From Roseivivax sp. THAF197b (lineage in GTDB: Bacteria > Pseudomonadota > Alphaproteobacteria > Rhodobacterales > Rhodobacteraceae): DNA of 64,000 nt. The notes under the pieces were generated by a model. That model did not search any database, was not told the origin of the DNA, and was given only the letters and a program-made list of their open reading frames with translations. Of this stretch, positions 16,671-26,072 are shown in pieces (positions within the stretch are counted from its first letter, which is position 1; each line of letters opens with the position of its first letter). The position numbers and the translations under genes are program-made. The stretch is taken from contig NZ_CP045320.1 of NCBI RefSeq assembly GCF_009363255.1, forward strand, positions 1-64,000, given 5' to 3'.

Positions 16671-17417
16671 TTATTCCGCCAACAGTTCCGTGGCCGTCCG
16701 CCTAATTCTGGCCTCGATCGCTGAATCGTCCAAGTTATGTTCTTTGGCAATCAACCGAATGGCCCCGTGCACGTCGCCTGGAGCCTTATCAGATTGAAAC
16801 GGGGCATCCGTTTCGGTGAGAAGTCGTTCTATAGGGGTCGTTTCAAGCAAGTTCCGTCCCCGTGGAGCCAGCAGCATCTGTTCGTTGACCGAAAAATAGC
16901 AGCCTAGTTCCAAAGCGCGTCTGATCTCCGCCCCCGAAGCGTTGAACCAGTGCAAAACAGGAACACATGTGCGATGCGCCCCCGTTTTCTCGATGACATC
17001 AAGCACCTGTTTAGCGGTTCGAACACTGTGAATGCTGATTACCTTCTCGCCGAGCCTTGCACAGAGCGCCATCACGCGTTCGAACACCAATTTCTGGCGT
17101 TCGAATGAAGGATAGAACCGGCGACCTGCATCCAGGCCGACCTCGCCGATATACCTGGTCGAGGGAGCGAGTTCTTCGAACTGAGATAGCTCCGATGCTC
17201 GTTGCGCGACAAGCTGCGGGTGCATTCCAAGGGCTGCATGCACAAAGCGCCTGGTACGGGCCATCTCAGCGTTTCGGGCAAAAGCCTTGGGTGTCGTCGT
17301 CACTGCCAGGGTCAGGCATCGCGCGGCCTCGCAACGAGTGTACTCAGCCTCCATGTTTTGATACAGGTCGAGGTGACAATGAAAGTCGACAGGACCGGGT
17401 CGACTCTCATCACACAT
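16671..17417 (-). CDS. qatD: QatD, TatD-family metal-dependent hydrolase of the Qat defence system
   Basis: The 248-residue TatD-like nuclease has HxH at 13-15 (DFHCHLDL), a metal-ligand Glu in IGEVGLD, His in SIHSVR and HWFNAS, and the catalytic Asp in TETDAP. Length is normal. It is the last gene of the operon and overlaps qatC by 8 bases. In QatABCD anti-phage systems the TatD-like protein is essential; its exact substrate in defence is not settled. Confidence 0.88.
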   Translation of the reverse strand: MCDESRPGPVDFHCHLDLYQNMEAEYTRCEAARCLTLAVTTTPKAFARNAEMARTRRFVHAALGMHPQLVAQRASELSQFEELAPSTRYIGEVGLDAGRRFYPSFERQKLVFERVMALCARLGEKVISIHSVRTAKQVLDVIEKTGAHRTCVPVLHWFNASGAEIRRALELGCYFSVNEQMLLAPRGRNLLETTPIERLLTETDAPFQSDKAPGDVHGAIRLIAKEHNLDDSAIEARIRRTATELLAE

Positions 17418-18750
17418 GCTTCGCCCTTACGCCCTTTAGGATCTCCGACACCTCGTCCATCCCACGCCGATAGACGTCCACGTAAGCGTCCAGATCGTCA
17501 TGGTTAAGAGGGCCAGGTTTTTGCACGAGAAACCGCGCACGGCCGGGGTTTTGTCGCAAATTCTCGGCGGCAAACATGAAGGACCTGATGTTCTTTCCGT
17601 CGGCTGATTTCGAGTCCAAAATTTCTTTCTTCAGGTCATCAAGAAAATATTGCGTGGTGTCCGCTTCATCCAGCCCTGCAGCGAGTGATGCGCGACGGAT
17701 CAGGCAAGGAACACAACGCCCGCAATGCTGGGGCGGCGCGCTCTCGAAACGGACCTGTGCAGGGTGCGAACAAGACATCGAGGCCGGGGCCAACTCGGCC
17801 AGAAGGTCGCGATCTTTGCATTCTCTGGCCATCTCTCCCTTCGTCTTGAATCGATAGGGGTTTTCCAGCGTCACGTCGATGCCCAGAACTTTGACCAGTT
17901 CTGACATTAATCGGATGAAATGCGGATGGGCCGTCCGTGTGCTAAGTGATCCGAGCCTATGGGCGTCCATAGGTACATTCAGCGCGATTAATCCGTTTTC
18001 GGGGATGAGCACCTTGTCCGTGGAGGCGACGGCATCGGCCGCAACCACGGCGAGGCTGTAGAAGAGGAAGGAGCGGGCCCTCTGGTTGTTGTCGCTCCCA
18101 GCTTTGGCAAAGTCCGACTTTCGGAAGCCGATATAGGCCCGGACGGATTCGAACGCGTCCGCATGGCGTTCCTTCAATACCTCGAGCAGCTGGCGCTGCG
18201 CGCTGGACGCCTCACCGTCCCAATAATGGCTGACCAGGAGCGGTCGTTGCCCCGAGGCGAGGAGATCGATCGCGCCGATGAGACTGTCCAATCCGCCCGA
18301 GAACAGGCTCACTTGCGTGAAGTCTGTGAGGTCCATCTCTTCGGGTTGTTTCGTGAAGGACTGGAATTCGTCCGGCCGGTGACGGAACGTGAAACTCCAA
18401 TGATCGCCCGTCAAGAATTGCAGCATTCGGGACAGATGGTCGTGCTGGCGTCGCCAGAGCTCGGGCTCTGCCACGGGAACGCTGAGATCGATCATGCGCG
18501 TCCATCCGTCATCGGCGTACCGCTCCCGCGAGACGCCGGTGTCGGCGGCGTACACCGCGGTCGCCATGATCATGAGGTCGACTGCGGCCTCGCTCGGTGT
18601 CGCGCCCAGCTTGAAGAGCCGGTCCAGCAGCTGACCCAGTCCCCTGTCGAGATCCCCAAAATTGTCGACCATATCGATAGTGATGTCAGTTGCACCCTCT
18701 GGAGGTACGATGTCGGCGCGCCCCAAACGAACGAAGATGTTTCGTCTCAT
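17410..18750 (-). CDS. qatC: QatC, QueC-like PP-loop enzyme of the Qat defence system
   Basis: The 446-residue protein has the PP-loop ATPase signature SGGLDS at 151-156. A QueC-type zinc site lies at Cys327, Cys343, Cys346 and Cys349 (CSHPA...HCGRCVPC). The N-terminal 145 residues are specific to the defence branch. QueC makes the 7-deazaguanine precursor preQ0. Defence relatives are thought to act on protein partners instead, and QatB is the likely partner here (inference). Start ATG 18750 overlaps the qatB stop as ATGA. Confidence 0.9.
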   Translation of the reverse strand: MRRNIFVRLGRADIVPPEGATDITIDMVDNFGDLDRGLGQLLDRLFKLGATPSEAAVDLMIMATAVYAADTGVSRERYADDGWTRMIDLSVPVAEPELWRRQHDHLSRMLQFLTGDHWSFTFRHRPDEFQSFTKQPEEMDLTDFTQVSLFSGGLDSLIGAIDLLASGQRPLLVSHYWDGEASSAQRQLLEVLKERHADAFESVRAYIGFRKSDFAKAGSDNNQRARSFLFYSLAVVAADAVASTDKVLIPENGLIALNVPMDAHRLGSLSTRTAHPHFIRLMSELVKVLGIDVTLENPYRFKTKGEMARECKDRDLLAELAPASMSCSHPAQVRFESAPPQHCGRCVPCLIRRASLAAGLDEADTTQYFLDDLKKEILDSKSADGKNIRSFMFAAENLRQNPGRARFLVQKPGPLNHDDLDAYVDVYRRGMDEVSEILKGVRAKHV

Positions 18751-19619
18751 TGCATGGTCTCCAGGACGGCTCCGAGCATGTCGAAGGTATCGGCATAAAC
18801 CTCGGAAATGCTTCTATCGATTTCGGATTGTGTCGGTTGGGATCCGACATCGAACCGGTTACCAAGCGCGTCCCTGACCCGTCCCTGCGTAAAATCGCGT
18901 GTGATCCGCTCAGCCTCCCGGAAGTCGGCGTCGGATGCGGATCCGTGCAACGCGTTCGTGCCGATCTCGTTCAGGACCTTGGTAACCACGCTCCGGGTGA
19001 TCACATCACACAGGAATTCATCGAGTTGATCGCGAGAAAGCTCATCGAATGCGCCTGGATCATCTTCCGCGACCTCTGCGATCGCTTCGAGCATCGCGTC
19101 ACGGGCGATCGATTCATCGATCGTCCCACCATCGGGACAGATTACCTCCGCGACGGCTTCGAGGACCTCCGCGGCCGGCCGACCCGCAAGGTCTTGAAGA
19201 TCAAATCGCGCGAGCGCCGCCTCGGCACCTTCGTTCGCGACGGCGCTTGCGAGCCCGGCGACACCTGACGCCACCCGAGTGGAGTGAGGCATTCGGCGTG
19301 CTGCCCCGGCACCGCCCCCCGCAGCGCTGACGTAGCCTTTCAGTGCCCGTCCGAGCGACTTGCTACCGCCACCGTTCGTAAAACGGGTGAATTGGCCGCG
19401 TGGATAGGTGAAATTGCCGCCGGGAGTTTCCACGTTGGGCGGCGTCTGCGCTGCGCTCAGCTCGTCGCCCTCACCAGGGGTCGGTTTTTCGGTCTCAGAA
19501 CTATCGCTTCCGGCCTGATCTGACCCTTCATCGCCACCGCCCATGCCCGGATCGACGTCGTCGACCCAATCCGGAACGAGGCCGGACGCGGGTCCACCGT
19601 ATGAGTTCGAAGTCCCCAT
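18747..19619 (-). CDS. qatB: QatB, partner protein of the Qat defence system
   Basis: This 290-residue protein begins MGTSNSYGGPASGLVPDWVDD, the characteristic QatB start. It continues through an acidic low-complexity region (about 20-65), then a Gly/Ala-rich stretch GRALKGYVSAAGGGAGAARR and a helical C-terminal domain. Penultimate Gly means removal of Met would expose an N-terminal glycine, a plausible target for QatC. It starts inside the qatA stop (TAATG) and ends inside the qatC start. No enzymatic motif is visible. Confidence 0.85.
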   Translation of the reverse strand: MGTSNSYGGPASGLVPDWVDDVDPGMGGGDEGSDQAGSDSSETEKPTPGEGDELSAAQTPPNVETPGGNFTYPRGQFTRFTNGGGSKSLGRALKGYVSAAGGGAGAARRMPHSTRVASGVAGLASAVANEGAEAALARFDLQDLAGRPAAEVLEAVAEVICPDGGTIDESIARDAMLEAIAEVAEDDPGAFDELSRDQLDEFLCDVITRSVVTKVLNEIGTNALHGSASDADFREAERITRDFTQGRVRDALGNRFDVGSQPTQSEIDRSISEVYADTFDMLGAVLETMQ

Positions 19620-21556
19620 TACCCTTTTTCCTTCCCACGGCCAAGTCGTCCACCGCCCGCAGCGAGCTGGAGCGGCTTGTTCTCATCAAGTTTGGCCCAG
19701 CCCTCTTTGAGTTTGGCAAACTCTCGTTTGGCTTCCGCTCCGGTGAAGATCTTGTCCCAGCCCGTGGCTGCCCATGGCCCTAACTGACCGCTTGGCAGGT
19801 CCGCGAGAAGGCGAACCGTAGGGGTCTGGAGATTGGCGGATATTTTGCAAAGCTCCGCAAGGCCTTCGATGCCACCAGGCCGCTTCTTCAGATCTGTTGC
19901 AGCCCTGATCCTTGCGGCCACCACGTCAAAGATCTGCTCGATCTCTCCGGGCGTGAGCTTGGCGATTTCTACTGCCGCTGCGCGCGCGCCTAGGGTACTG
20001 CCGCAAAGCTTCTCGATCCAGTCCTCTTTCAGAGCGAGATTGGATCCTGCGGTGAATAGCGCCTTGCGATCTCGGGACACGAACAAATACGGACGCAGAT
20101 CCTCGTTCGCGAGCGCGGGTGCCACCAGAGCCCATCGTCTGACCCATTCGCTCGCAAGAAGGTCGTCCTCCGGGAGTCTCTCCGTTTGAGCCCGGCCCTT
20201 GGCGGTGGCCGGTTTTTTGGATTTTTCGGGCTCTTCATCATCTTTGCGCAGCGTCTGCTCGAGTGTCGCAACGGTTATGGAAGAACCGCTAACAGCGGCC
20301 TCGGCCTCGAGGCGTTCGAAGAAATCGGCCTTGAAACGTTCAGCGAGCATCAGCTTGGCGAGGACCGCGGGGTTCACATCGTCACCGATCCCGCGCGCGT
20401 CCGCGATCGCGAGACGGAGATTGAGCGTGTTCAAAAATCTCTTGATCTGCCTCGGGTTGCCTTGAGCGCCTTCAGCGAGCGGCAGCGCGAGTTGATCGGC
20501 GAGAATGAGCGCATTCTCCAGTTCCGCCGAGACCGCACCGAGACGCTCTTCGATCACACCGCGGCTCAGCCCGTTCCCGTCCCAGGGACGTCTGAGCGCT
20601 TCGCGACCCAGGTCGAGCAATGTGTCGAAGGGGGCCGAACCGGTGTCGAGCGAGCTACCGGCGACGAGAAGCGTGAGATAGATTTTGGTCTCGACGTATC
20701 CCAGTGGCGGTAGTCGGAACGGCACCTGAATAAGCTTTTCGAGGTAGTTCCGGGCATAGGTCGACGGGCCCGATGATAGCGGCAAGTCCGGGAAATGGGA
20801 CCTCACGGCGTATTCGATCATTCCCTCGTCGGCGGCGATGACAAAGGCCGCGCCGGGAACGAACAGGAAGAGCCGTATCGCCTCAAGTGTCTCGATCGCC
20901 GTGGCGGGAAGGCATCTGTCCAGATCGTCAACAACAACGACGAGGCGATCAATGTCCGCGGCCGCGAGCAGTTCCTCGAATTCCTCCCTGAAGGCATGAA
21001 TATGGGCAGGCAAGGTTTCGGCTTCAGGGTCGTTAAGACAATCTGTGACATCCTTGACGTACCCTGTCATATCGCCAACCGTCAGTTCTTCGCCACCGGC
21101 CAAAAGCTTCTTCCCCTGTTCCATGAGTCCGCCGAGCATGTCCGGGGATGGGATGCCGGTAAGTCCGGTCAGGGCGAGGCCACCCGCCTTGGACGCGACT
21201 TTCATGAGATCGACGCGCTTAAGCAGTTTTTTGGATGCGTCTTTCAGCTTGGTGGTGAACGCCCGATCCCTCAGCAATTGCTCTACGATCGTTTCGATGA
21301 TGACGGTCTTTGCGTCTTCGAGGCCCTGGAACAGCCAGCCGTTGAACCGGACGACGGATGTGCGATCGTCCTCCGAAAACGCGTCCTCCAGCATGAGCAA
21401 CACGCTCGATTTTCCAGCACCCCAGTCCCCATGGACGCCGACCGTGAGAGGTTCGTTCCCAGAGTCTCTGATCACCTTCGCGACCGTCGCGGAGACGGCT
21501 TCCGAGTAGATCATGTCGATGGCGGTCTCGTTATCTGGAATAATCATGAAAGTCAT
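19619..21556 (-). CDS. qatA: QatA, KAP-type P-loop NTPase of the Qat defence system
   Basis: A 645-residue KAP NTPase: Walker A HGDWGAGKSS near residue 42-51 and Walker B VVVVDDLDRCLP near 215. The long helical insert between them (about 85-185) includes LALTGLTGIPSPDMLGG. KAP ATPases often have two membrane helices in this insert; here the insert is only moderately hydrophobic, so membrane association is uncertain. I chose ATG 21556 (MTFMIIPDN); ATG 21547 is also possible, and the longer frame would need a TTG. It is the first qat gene, 132 bp downstream of the nuclease gene. Confidence 0.88.
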   Translation of the reverse strand: MTFMIIPDNETAIDMIYSEAVSATVAKVIRDSGNEPLTVGVHGDWGAGKSSVLLMLEDAFSEDDRTSVVRFNGWLFQGLEDAKTVIIETIVEQLLRDRAFTTKLKDASKKLLKRVDLMKVASKAGGLALTGLTGIPSPDMLGGLMEQGKKLLAGGEELTVGDMTGYVKDVTDCLNDPEAETLPAHIHAFREEFEELLAAADIDRLVVVVDDLDRCLPATAIETLEAIRLFLFVPGAAFVIAADEGMIEYAVRSHFPDLPLSSGPSTYARNYLEKLIQVPFRLPPLGYVETKIYLTLLVAGSSLDTGSAPFDTLLDLGREALRRPWDGNGLSRGVIEERLGAVSAELENALILADQLALPLAEGAQGNPRQIKRFLNTLNLRLAIADARGIGDDVNPAVLAKLMLAERFKADFFERLEAEAAVSGSSITVATLEQTLRKDDEEPEKSKKPATAKGRAQTERLPEDDLLASEWVRRWALVAPALANEDLRPYLFVSRDRKALFTAGSNLALKEDWIEKLCGSTLGARAAAVEIAKLTPGEIEQIFDVVAARIRAATDLKKRPGGIEGLAELCKISANLQTPTVRLLADLPSGQLGPWAATGWDKIFTGAEAKREFAKLKEGWAKLDENKPLQLAAGGGRLGRGKEKG

Positions 21557-21688
21557 TTCCGTAGGATTTCGAGGTTTCAATAATTGTCGATTGCGCGCAG
21601 CTTTGCCGCCTCGTCGCTGGCCGAGTGATTAGTCGTAAACCGGCAGGCTTGCCCGATCTATTGGTCTTCTTTCCTTGTTCGGTTCTCG

Positions 21689-22594
21689 TCATAACAAGTC
21701 TCGAACCGGAACAAATGCTTGGTTGGTTTCAGCGGCGCGTCGCAGCTTTTCGTCAAGCACGTCGATCAAAGAGAGGCGGTTGTGAACGACCTGATGCAGA
21801 TCCAACCCATCAGCACAGATTATATTTGTGCGTCTACCCGTCCCGAAAGCCTTGAGGCCGTCTTCGGAGAAGCCCGAATTACTGATGAAAAGCCCGCGCG
21901 CCCAAGTCGCCTTGCCTGAGACCTTTCCCGAAAAGGTTAGCAGATCGGATTGTCCCGTGCGGCCAGCCTGCCATTTGGCTTCCACGAGGTATGTTTCGCC
22001 GTGCAACTTGAAGCTTCCGTCTATCTGTTCGCCTGTCAGTTTGAAAGGCGCTCGCGGCGTCAGACCATACGCGGCGAAAAGTTCGGTTAGAAAGCGCTCA
22101 TATTCAAAGCCGCGCCGCTGAGGCGGGTGTTCAAACAGGCCGATCAGGCGCGCCGATAGCGTGTGCGCTAACTCGTCCGAAAGCGTGGCCTTCTTTGGTT
22201 CCGGAGTCGCCTCCGGCTCGGTTTGGGCTCCCGCCAGTGATTCAAGAAACGTGGGATCGTTTAGTTCGGGCACCTTTATCGACAGACGCAATAGGAGCGC
22301 GTTCAGACGATCTACTTCCGCGCGGGTTAGCGGCTCGCCTTTACCTCTGCGCCAAGTCATCGATTGCCGGACGATCGCCAACATCAACGCGCTGAGCTTG
22401 TGTCGCCGTTGATTAAGGGTTGACGACAACATTTGAACAATGGCCGGACGCTTGCTCCCTCCGGTCCACAAGTCCTCGCATTGGACTTGTGCTGCTGCCA
22501 ATGGGAATGCGGTCCGGGAGTTTCCGCTCCCAGGCAAGAAGTTGTAGAGAAGGTCCGCGAGATCCTCGACGCATTGTTCCTCGACGAGATTCAT
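21689..22594 (-). CDS. Mrr-like restriction endonuclease coupled to the DUF4143 ATPase
   Basis: The 301-residue product has a PD-(D/E)xK nuclease domain at its C-terminus: [16 protein letters not shown], then [22 protein letters not shown] (D...ExK) and [18 protein letters not shown], as in Mrr-family enzymes that cut modified DNA. The N-terminal 125 residues form a helical domain containing [28 protein letters not shown], which I do not recognise. ATG 22594 lies inside the upstream ATPase stop (ATGA), so I preferred it over 22612. The ATPase partner and position beside qat suggest defence; specificity is unknown. Confidence 0.78.
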   Translation of the reverse strand: MNLVEEQCVEDLADLLYNFLPGSGNSRTAFPLAAAQVQCEDLWTGGSKRPAIVQMLSSTLNQRRHKLSALMLAIVRQSMTWRRGKGEPLTRAEVDRLNALLLRLSIKVPELNDPTFLESLAGAQTEPEATPEPKKATLSDELAHTLSARLIGLFEHPPQRRGFEYERFLTELFAAYGLTPRAPFKLTGEQIDGSFKLHGETYLVEAKWQAGRTGQSDLLTFSGKVSGKATWARGLFISNSGFSEDGLKAFGTGRRTNIICADGLDLHQVVHNRLSLIDVLDEKLRRAAETNQAFVPVRDLL

Positions 22595-23817
22595 GAGCGA
22601 CCCCACAGGCATGAGAGCGGAGCAGCGAACATGTTTTCGCCGAACGGTACGACCCGGTCATGGTCGTAGAGTATCATGCCTTGGGCGAATTTCTTGCCGC
22701 AGGCGTCCGCTAGTTTTCGCATTCCCGAAAAATCACTTGCCGAAACGGTGGCGGACGACTTCACCTCGATCCCGACGACCTCACCTCGTCGGTTCTCCAA
22801 TACGATGTCGACCTCGTTCTTGTCCTTGTCTCGGAAATGCGAGAATGTGCACCTCTGTTCGCTCCACGTCGCGATCTTCCGCAACTCACCGAACACGAAC
22901 GTCTCTAGGATCGCGCCAAAGCTCGTTTTGTCTTTTCGGACTACATCTGGCGAAATATCCCGCATTGCTGCCAAGAGGCCCGCATCGAAAAAATGGAGCT
23001 TGGGCGACTTGGTCAGGCGTTTTAGACGGTTCGTGAACCAGGGCTGCAGGGTGTGAACGAGATAGAGGCTCTCGAAAACACTCACATACTTTTGTGTGGT
23101 GACATGATTGAGGTCGATGCTGGCACCGATGCCAGTATAATTGACTAGCTGTCCTGAGTGCTCGGCAAGCACCGACATCAGTTTCGGCATGATGGCAAGT
23201 TGTTCGATCTGGGCCACGTCTCGGACGTCGCGCTGGACGATCGCATCAAGATACCCGTGATACCAATCCTGCTTTCGCGCCCATCGCACTCGACCGAGCG
23301 CTTCTGGATACCCTCCGGAGAGGACGTTTTCAACGAGGTCGTCACCGACAATCATGTGGTCTGCCGTCGGCATCTCCCGCGCAAAGGCCCGATCAATGAA
23401 CCCCGATTTCGTCCCAATGATTTCTGCTTGCGAGAGTGGCAACAATCGAACGACCTCCATTCGGCCGGCAAGGGAATCCGCCACTTTGGGAATGGTCATG
23501 AGATTGGCCGAACCTGTCAGGAGGAACCTCCCCGGTGTCTTGTCGTCATCGACCAAGTTCTTAATGGCGAGTAGAAGGTCGGGTGCGCGTTGGATTTCAT
23601 CGATTACTGCGCGGTCCAATCCGCGGACGAAACCGACCGGATCATCGATCGCCGACCGCAATACGTTGGCATCGTCCAGTGTCAGAAAGGGTGTCTTGTC
23701 CGACGCGATTTCGGTTGCAAGTGTCGTTTTACCGGATTGACGCGGCCCCGAGATGAGGACCACGCGGGTGTCGGACAGCGCCTCTTCCACTCTAGCCTTG
23801 GCAAATCTTGGGTACAT
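22591..23817 (-). CDS. AAA ATPase with DUF4143 C-terminal domain
   Basis: The 408-residue protein has the AAA_14/DUF4143 layout. Near its N-terminus is Walker [13 protein letters not shown], then [10 protein letters not shown], Walker [14 protein letters not shown], and [22 protein letters not shown]. The C-terminal DUF4143 region ends in a PD-(D/E)xK-like fold ([22 protein letters not shown]). Relatives are often orphan genes of unknown role. Here it is coupled to a nuclease gene. Start ATG 23817 follows AAAAGGAG; a longer frame from 23874 would read through the control repeats. Four 22-bp repeats lie immediately upstream. Confidence 0.82.
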   Translation of the reverse strand: MYPRFAKARVEEALSDTRVVLISGPRQSGKTTLATEIASDKTPFLTLDDANVLRSAIDDPVGFVRGLDRAVIDEIQRAPDLLLAIKNLVDDDKTPGRFLLTGSANLMTIPKVADSLAGRMEVVRLLPLSQAEIIGTKSGFIDRAFAREMPTADHMIVGDDLVENVLSGGYPEALGRVRWARKQDWYHGYLDAIVQRDVRDVAQIEQLAIMPKLMSVLAEHSGQLVNYTGIGASIDLNHVTTQKYVSVFESLYLVHTLQPWFTNRLKRLTKSPKLHFFDAGLLAAMRDISPDVVRKDKTSFGAILETFVFGELRKIATWSEQRCTFSHFRDKDKNEVDIVLENRRGEVVGIEVKSSATVSASDFSGMRKLADACGKKFAQGMILYDHDRVVPFGENMFAAPLSCLWGRS

Positions 23818-23835
23818 CGCCGTGCGACTCCTTTT

Positions 23836-23923
23836 GACCGATTGAAAGTACGTCTCCGACCAATTGAAAGTCAACTACCGACCAATTGAAAGTTGAGATC
23901 CGACTGAATGAAAGCCCACAACC
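23836..23923 (-). promoter_or_regulatory. Four 22-bp direct repeats upstream of the ATPase gene
   Basis: Units start at 23836, 23858, 23880 and 23902, an exact 22-bp period. Each unit begins GAC(C/T)(G/A)(A/A)ATTGAAAGT or a close variant (the fourth is GACTGAATGAAAG). The last 8 bases of each unit vary. On the minus strand a possible promoter TTGACT-N18-TACTTT overlaps units 2 and 1, and AAAAGGAG plus the ATG follow directly. The layout looks like an operator array, perhaps for autoregulation. Confidence 0.7.
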
Positions 23924-24612
23924 TCGAGCTCGCGAGCCTAACGTGTTGGCGACAATCCTGCCTTCTTTGGAACACTGTTCGCCGGTTCTGCGAGACTTCG
24001 AGTAAATCACCTCCGTCGTGCCGTGCGATCTCTAGTAGGAAGCGCGAGCACCTGATCCTCTGCTTAGCAACCAGCCTCACGGCCTCCCCAGCTCGGCTTC
24101 GCGTGTCGCAGGGGAGAACGGCCCTTCGGTCCGTCGCGCATTCGGCCATGCGGCCTCACCGCGGCGCTGCACCCGGCATCCCGGTTTGCCCGCCTCGCGA
24201 GCACGTCTCTCCCTGGCCGCTCCGCCGGATTGCGCTCTGGTCTGTTTTGCGGGGCAAAACGATCCCGCCGCTTCATCCGTCTCCCGCGTCCGGTCGGGCC
24301 GTTTGCCTGCTCGTGTCGGGCAAACCTACCGTCAAAACACACACACATGAGCGTGGAAGCATATCCTCCGGATGGCCCCCAAATCAGCCCGCGTCAAGGA
24401 TCGCAAAACTTTTCGGCGAGGTAGGGGCCAGTGGCGTGGGGCGGCCCCGTGCGTGAGGGTGCGCGTGTGTCGGGTGCTGCGCGCGGAAAACTTTTGCGCC
24501 CGGCAAGCCGGCGGCTGCGCCGTCCCTGACCCGGGCAGATTCGGAAACCAGGCATTCGGCCATGCCCCCACACTCACGTGGTGGCTCCACAACCGAATAC
24601 TGGAGACCAGAC
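23924..24612. other. 690 bp without a convincing gene
   Basis: GC-rich, with several open frames on both strands but none with good start context or recognisable protein sequence. Nearly identical strings AAAACTTTTCGGCG and AAAACTTTTGCGCC occur near 24405 and 24489. ACACACACA lies near 24342. The last 20 bp contain the GGAGAC leader of the next gene. Confidence 0.4.
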
Positions 24613-25542
24613 ATGGCTTACGACACCGCTAACACCTATGAGACTATCGAACTTTACGGACTAACCGAGAAGGACGCGCAGCTGCCGATCCCCGAGGATC
24701 ACATCCTGACCGACCACATCATCCGCGAGAGCTTCGAGGCTTTGCTCGGGCAGCTGCGCGGGACCGGCCTCGAAGCGGAAATCGAACCGCTGGCCCATGG
24801 GCTCGCCACGATCCTGCAGCGCCGCAAGGTGGCACTCAGCAAGGAGGTCGACCGCACCGCCGACAAGATCGGCGCGCTGGCAAAATCCCACGACGGATCG
24901 GAGATCGCCGAGACCGCGCTCGAAGAAGCGCAGGCGCGCTTTTTGCAGCTGCGCGAGATCGTCAGCGCCATCGAGGTGATGAGCGAGGCTGCGGCGGAAT
25001 GCTACGAGATCGAAACGGGCCACGCCTTCATCCCGGCAGCCGGGTCGCGGGCGAGTGTCCGGGCGCAAGAGACCGGGGCGGTCTTCGAGGCCCGGCAGCT
25101 GCTCGAACAGCACGACCGTGAGACCGCTGAGAAGTCGAAAGTCGAGGGGGTGCCCCTGATCGTCTCGGGCGCCACCGACTGGACCGATGTCGATGTGATC
25201 TTCGACACGCTCGACAAGGTTCGCGAACGGATCAAGCAGAACCGCAACCAGGAGATCTTCCTCTGCCACAAAGGTGGCAAGCACGGGGCTGAGATGATTG
25301 CAGCCCGGTGGGCGCGCGCACGAGGTGTCGCGCAGGCGCGCTTCGATCCGCGCTGGTCCGCGCATGGGAGGGCGGCACCGTTCAAGTGCAACGACGAGAT
25401 GTTGGACGACAAGTTCGCCGCGACTGGGGTTGTTCTCTTCGGCGGCAACGGGGTGGCGCTGAACCTCGGGCAAAAGGCGGAAGCGAAAGGCCTGACGGTC
25501 ATGCGGGTTGCGGGCCCGGCAAAGAAGACCGCGGAGACGTGA
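24613..25542 (+). CDS. DUF2493 (YspA-related SLOG) protein
   Basis: The 309-residue product has a helical N-terminal half (about 20-150, with a heptad-like EEAQARFLQLREIVSAIEVM). The C-terminal half is a SLOG/Rossmann-like domain: VPLIVSGATDWTDVDVIFDTLD, IFLCHKGGKHGAEMIAARWARARG, then GNGVALNLGQKAEAKGLTVMRV. SLOG domains bind nucleotides, and plasmid DUF2493 proteins are common but uncharacterised. ATG 24613 follows GGAGACC. A stable UUCG-loop hairpin follows the stop. Confidence 0.82.
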   Translation: MAYDTANTYETIELYGLTEKDAQLPIPEDHILTDHIIRESFEALLGQLRGTGLEAEIEPLAHGLATILQRRKVALSKEVDRTADKIGALAKSHDGSEIAETALEEAQARFLQLREIVSAIEVMSEAAAECYEIETGHAFIPAAGSRASVRAQETGAVFEARQLLEQHDRETAEKSKVEGVPLIVSGATDWTDVDVIFDTLDKVRERIKQNRNQEIFLCHKGGKHGAEMIAARWARARGVAQARFDPRWSAHGRAAPFKCNDEMLDDKFAATGVVLFGGNGVALNLGQKAEAKGLTVMRVAGPAKKTAET

Positions 25543-25548
25543 ACATAG

Positions 25549-25570
25549 AGGGTCGCCTTCGGGCGGCCCT
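25549..25570 (+). terminator. Hairpin with UUCG loop after the DUF2493 gene
   Basis: AGGGTCGCC, loop TTCG, GGCGGCCCT (one G-T wobble), then TTC. It lies 7 bases after the stop. Confidence 0.75.
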
Positions 25571-25729
25571 TTCGTCATGTCTCATGGCGCGTGCGATCGG
25601 TCACACTTGATCGGTAGGTCACGGCGTCCAGCACCGTCATCCCTCTACCCGGTCTCTCAGAGTGCGTCCCATCCGCATCGGTATCGGCTGGGGATGGTGC
25701 GCACATCGCACATCGTCAGCAGCGCAAGA

Positions 25730-25884
25730 CGTGAGGGGTCGAGACGTCGCACTTGAGGCTGAAGACCTGCACAACCCTCGGGTGGTGTTTCGGAACATGG
25801 CATCCACGCAGGCGCGCTTCGTCTGCTCCCCGGCCAGGCTTGGCGGGACGCGGATGGTGGCGTCGGCGTGATGGCAGGGGTCAT
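25730..25884 (-). pseudogene. Decayed, frame-shifted copy of the small gene at 26073
   Basis: On the minus strand an AAAAGGAG leader and ATG (25884) are followed, in shifting frames, by ATIRV, CVDAMFRNTTRG and FSLKCDV. These match VATVPV, RVGAMFRNTRNG and FSLKLDF of the intact 68-residue protein at 26073, in the same order and spacing. At least two frameshifts are needed. The copy points away from the intact gene (divergent). Confidence 0.55.
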
Positions 25885-26072
25885 CCGGATCACTCCTTTT
25901 TGCTCATAGATGTGGATCGCACGGGTTCGGCCCAATCGTGCCCTCAGCTCACGCTTCGGCAAGCACAAATACGGCTTCCACGGCGGAGCCGCGGACCCTC
26001 CGCATTTGCACTTGCGACCGGGCCTCTTGCCCCCGTGCTGGCAGATCCCCATCGCAACAAGGAGTAACCCAA

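Noticed and set aside
23836..23923. CRISPR array
   Set aside because: Only four units of 22 bp with an 8-base variable part; no spacers of normal length and no cas genes.
23908..24456. 182-residue open frame upstream of the DUF2493 gene
   Set aside because: Starts inside the repeat array, has Arg/Pro/Ser-rich sequence and no leader; probably non-coding GC-rich DNA.
25657..26052. 131-residue minus-strand open frame as an intact gene
   Set aside because: Only frame-shifted pieces match the small protein at 26073, so I treat the region as a decayed copy rather than a gene.
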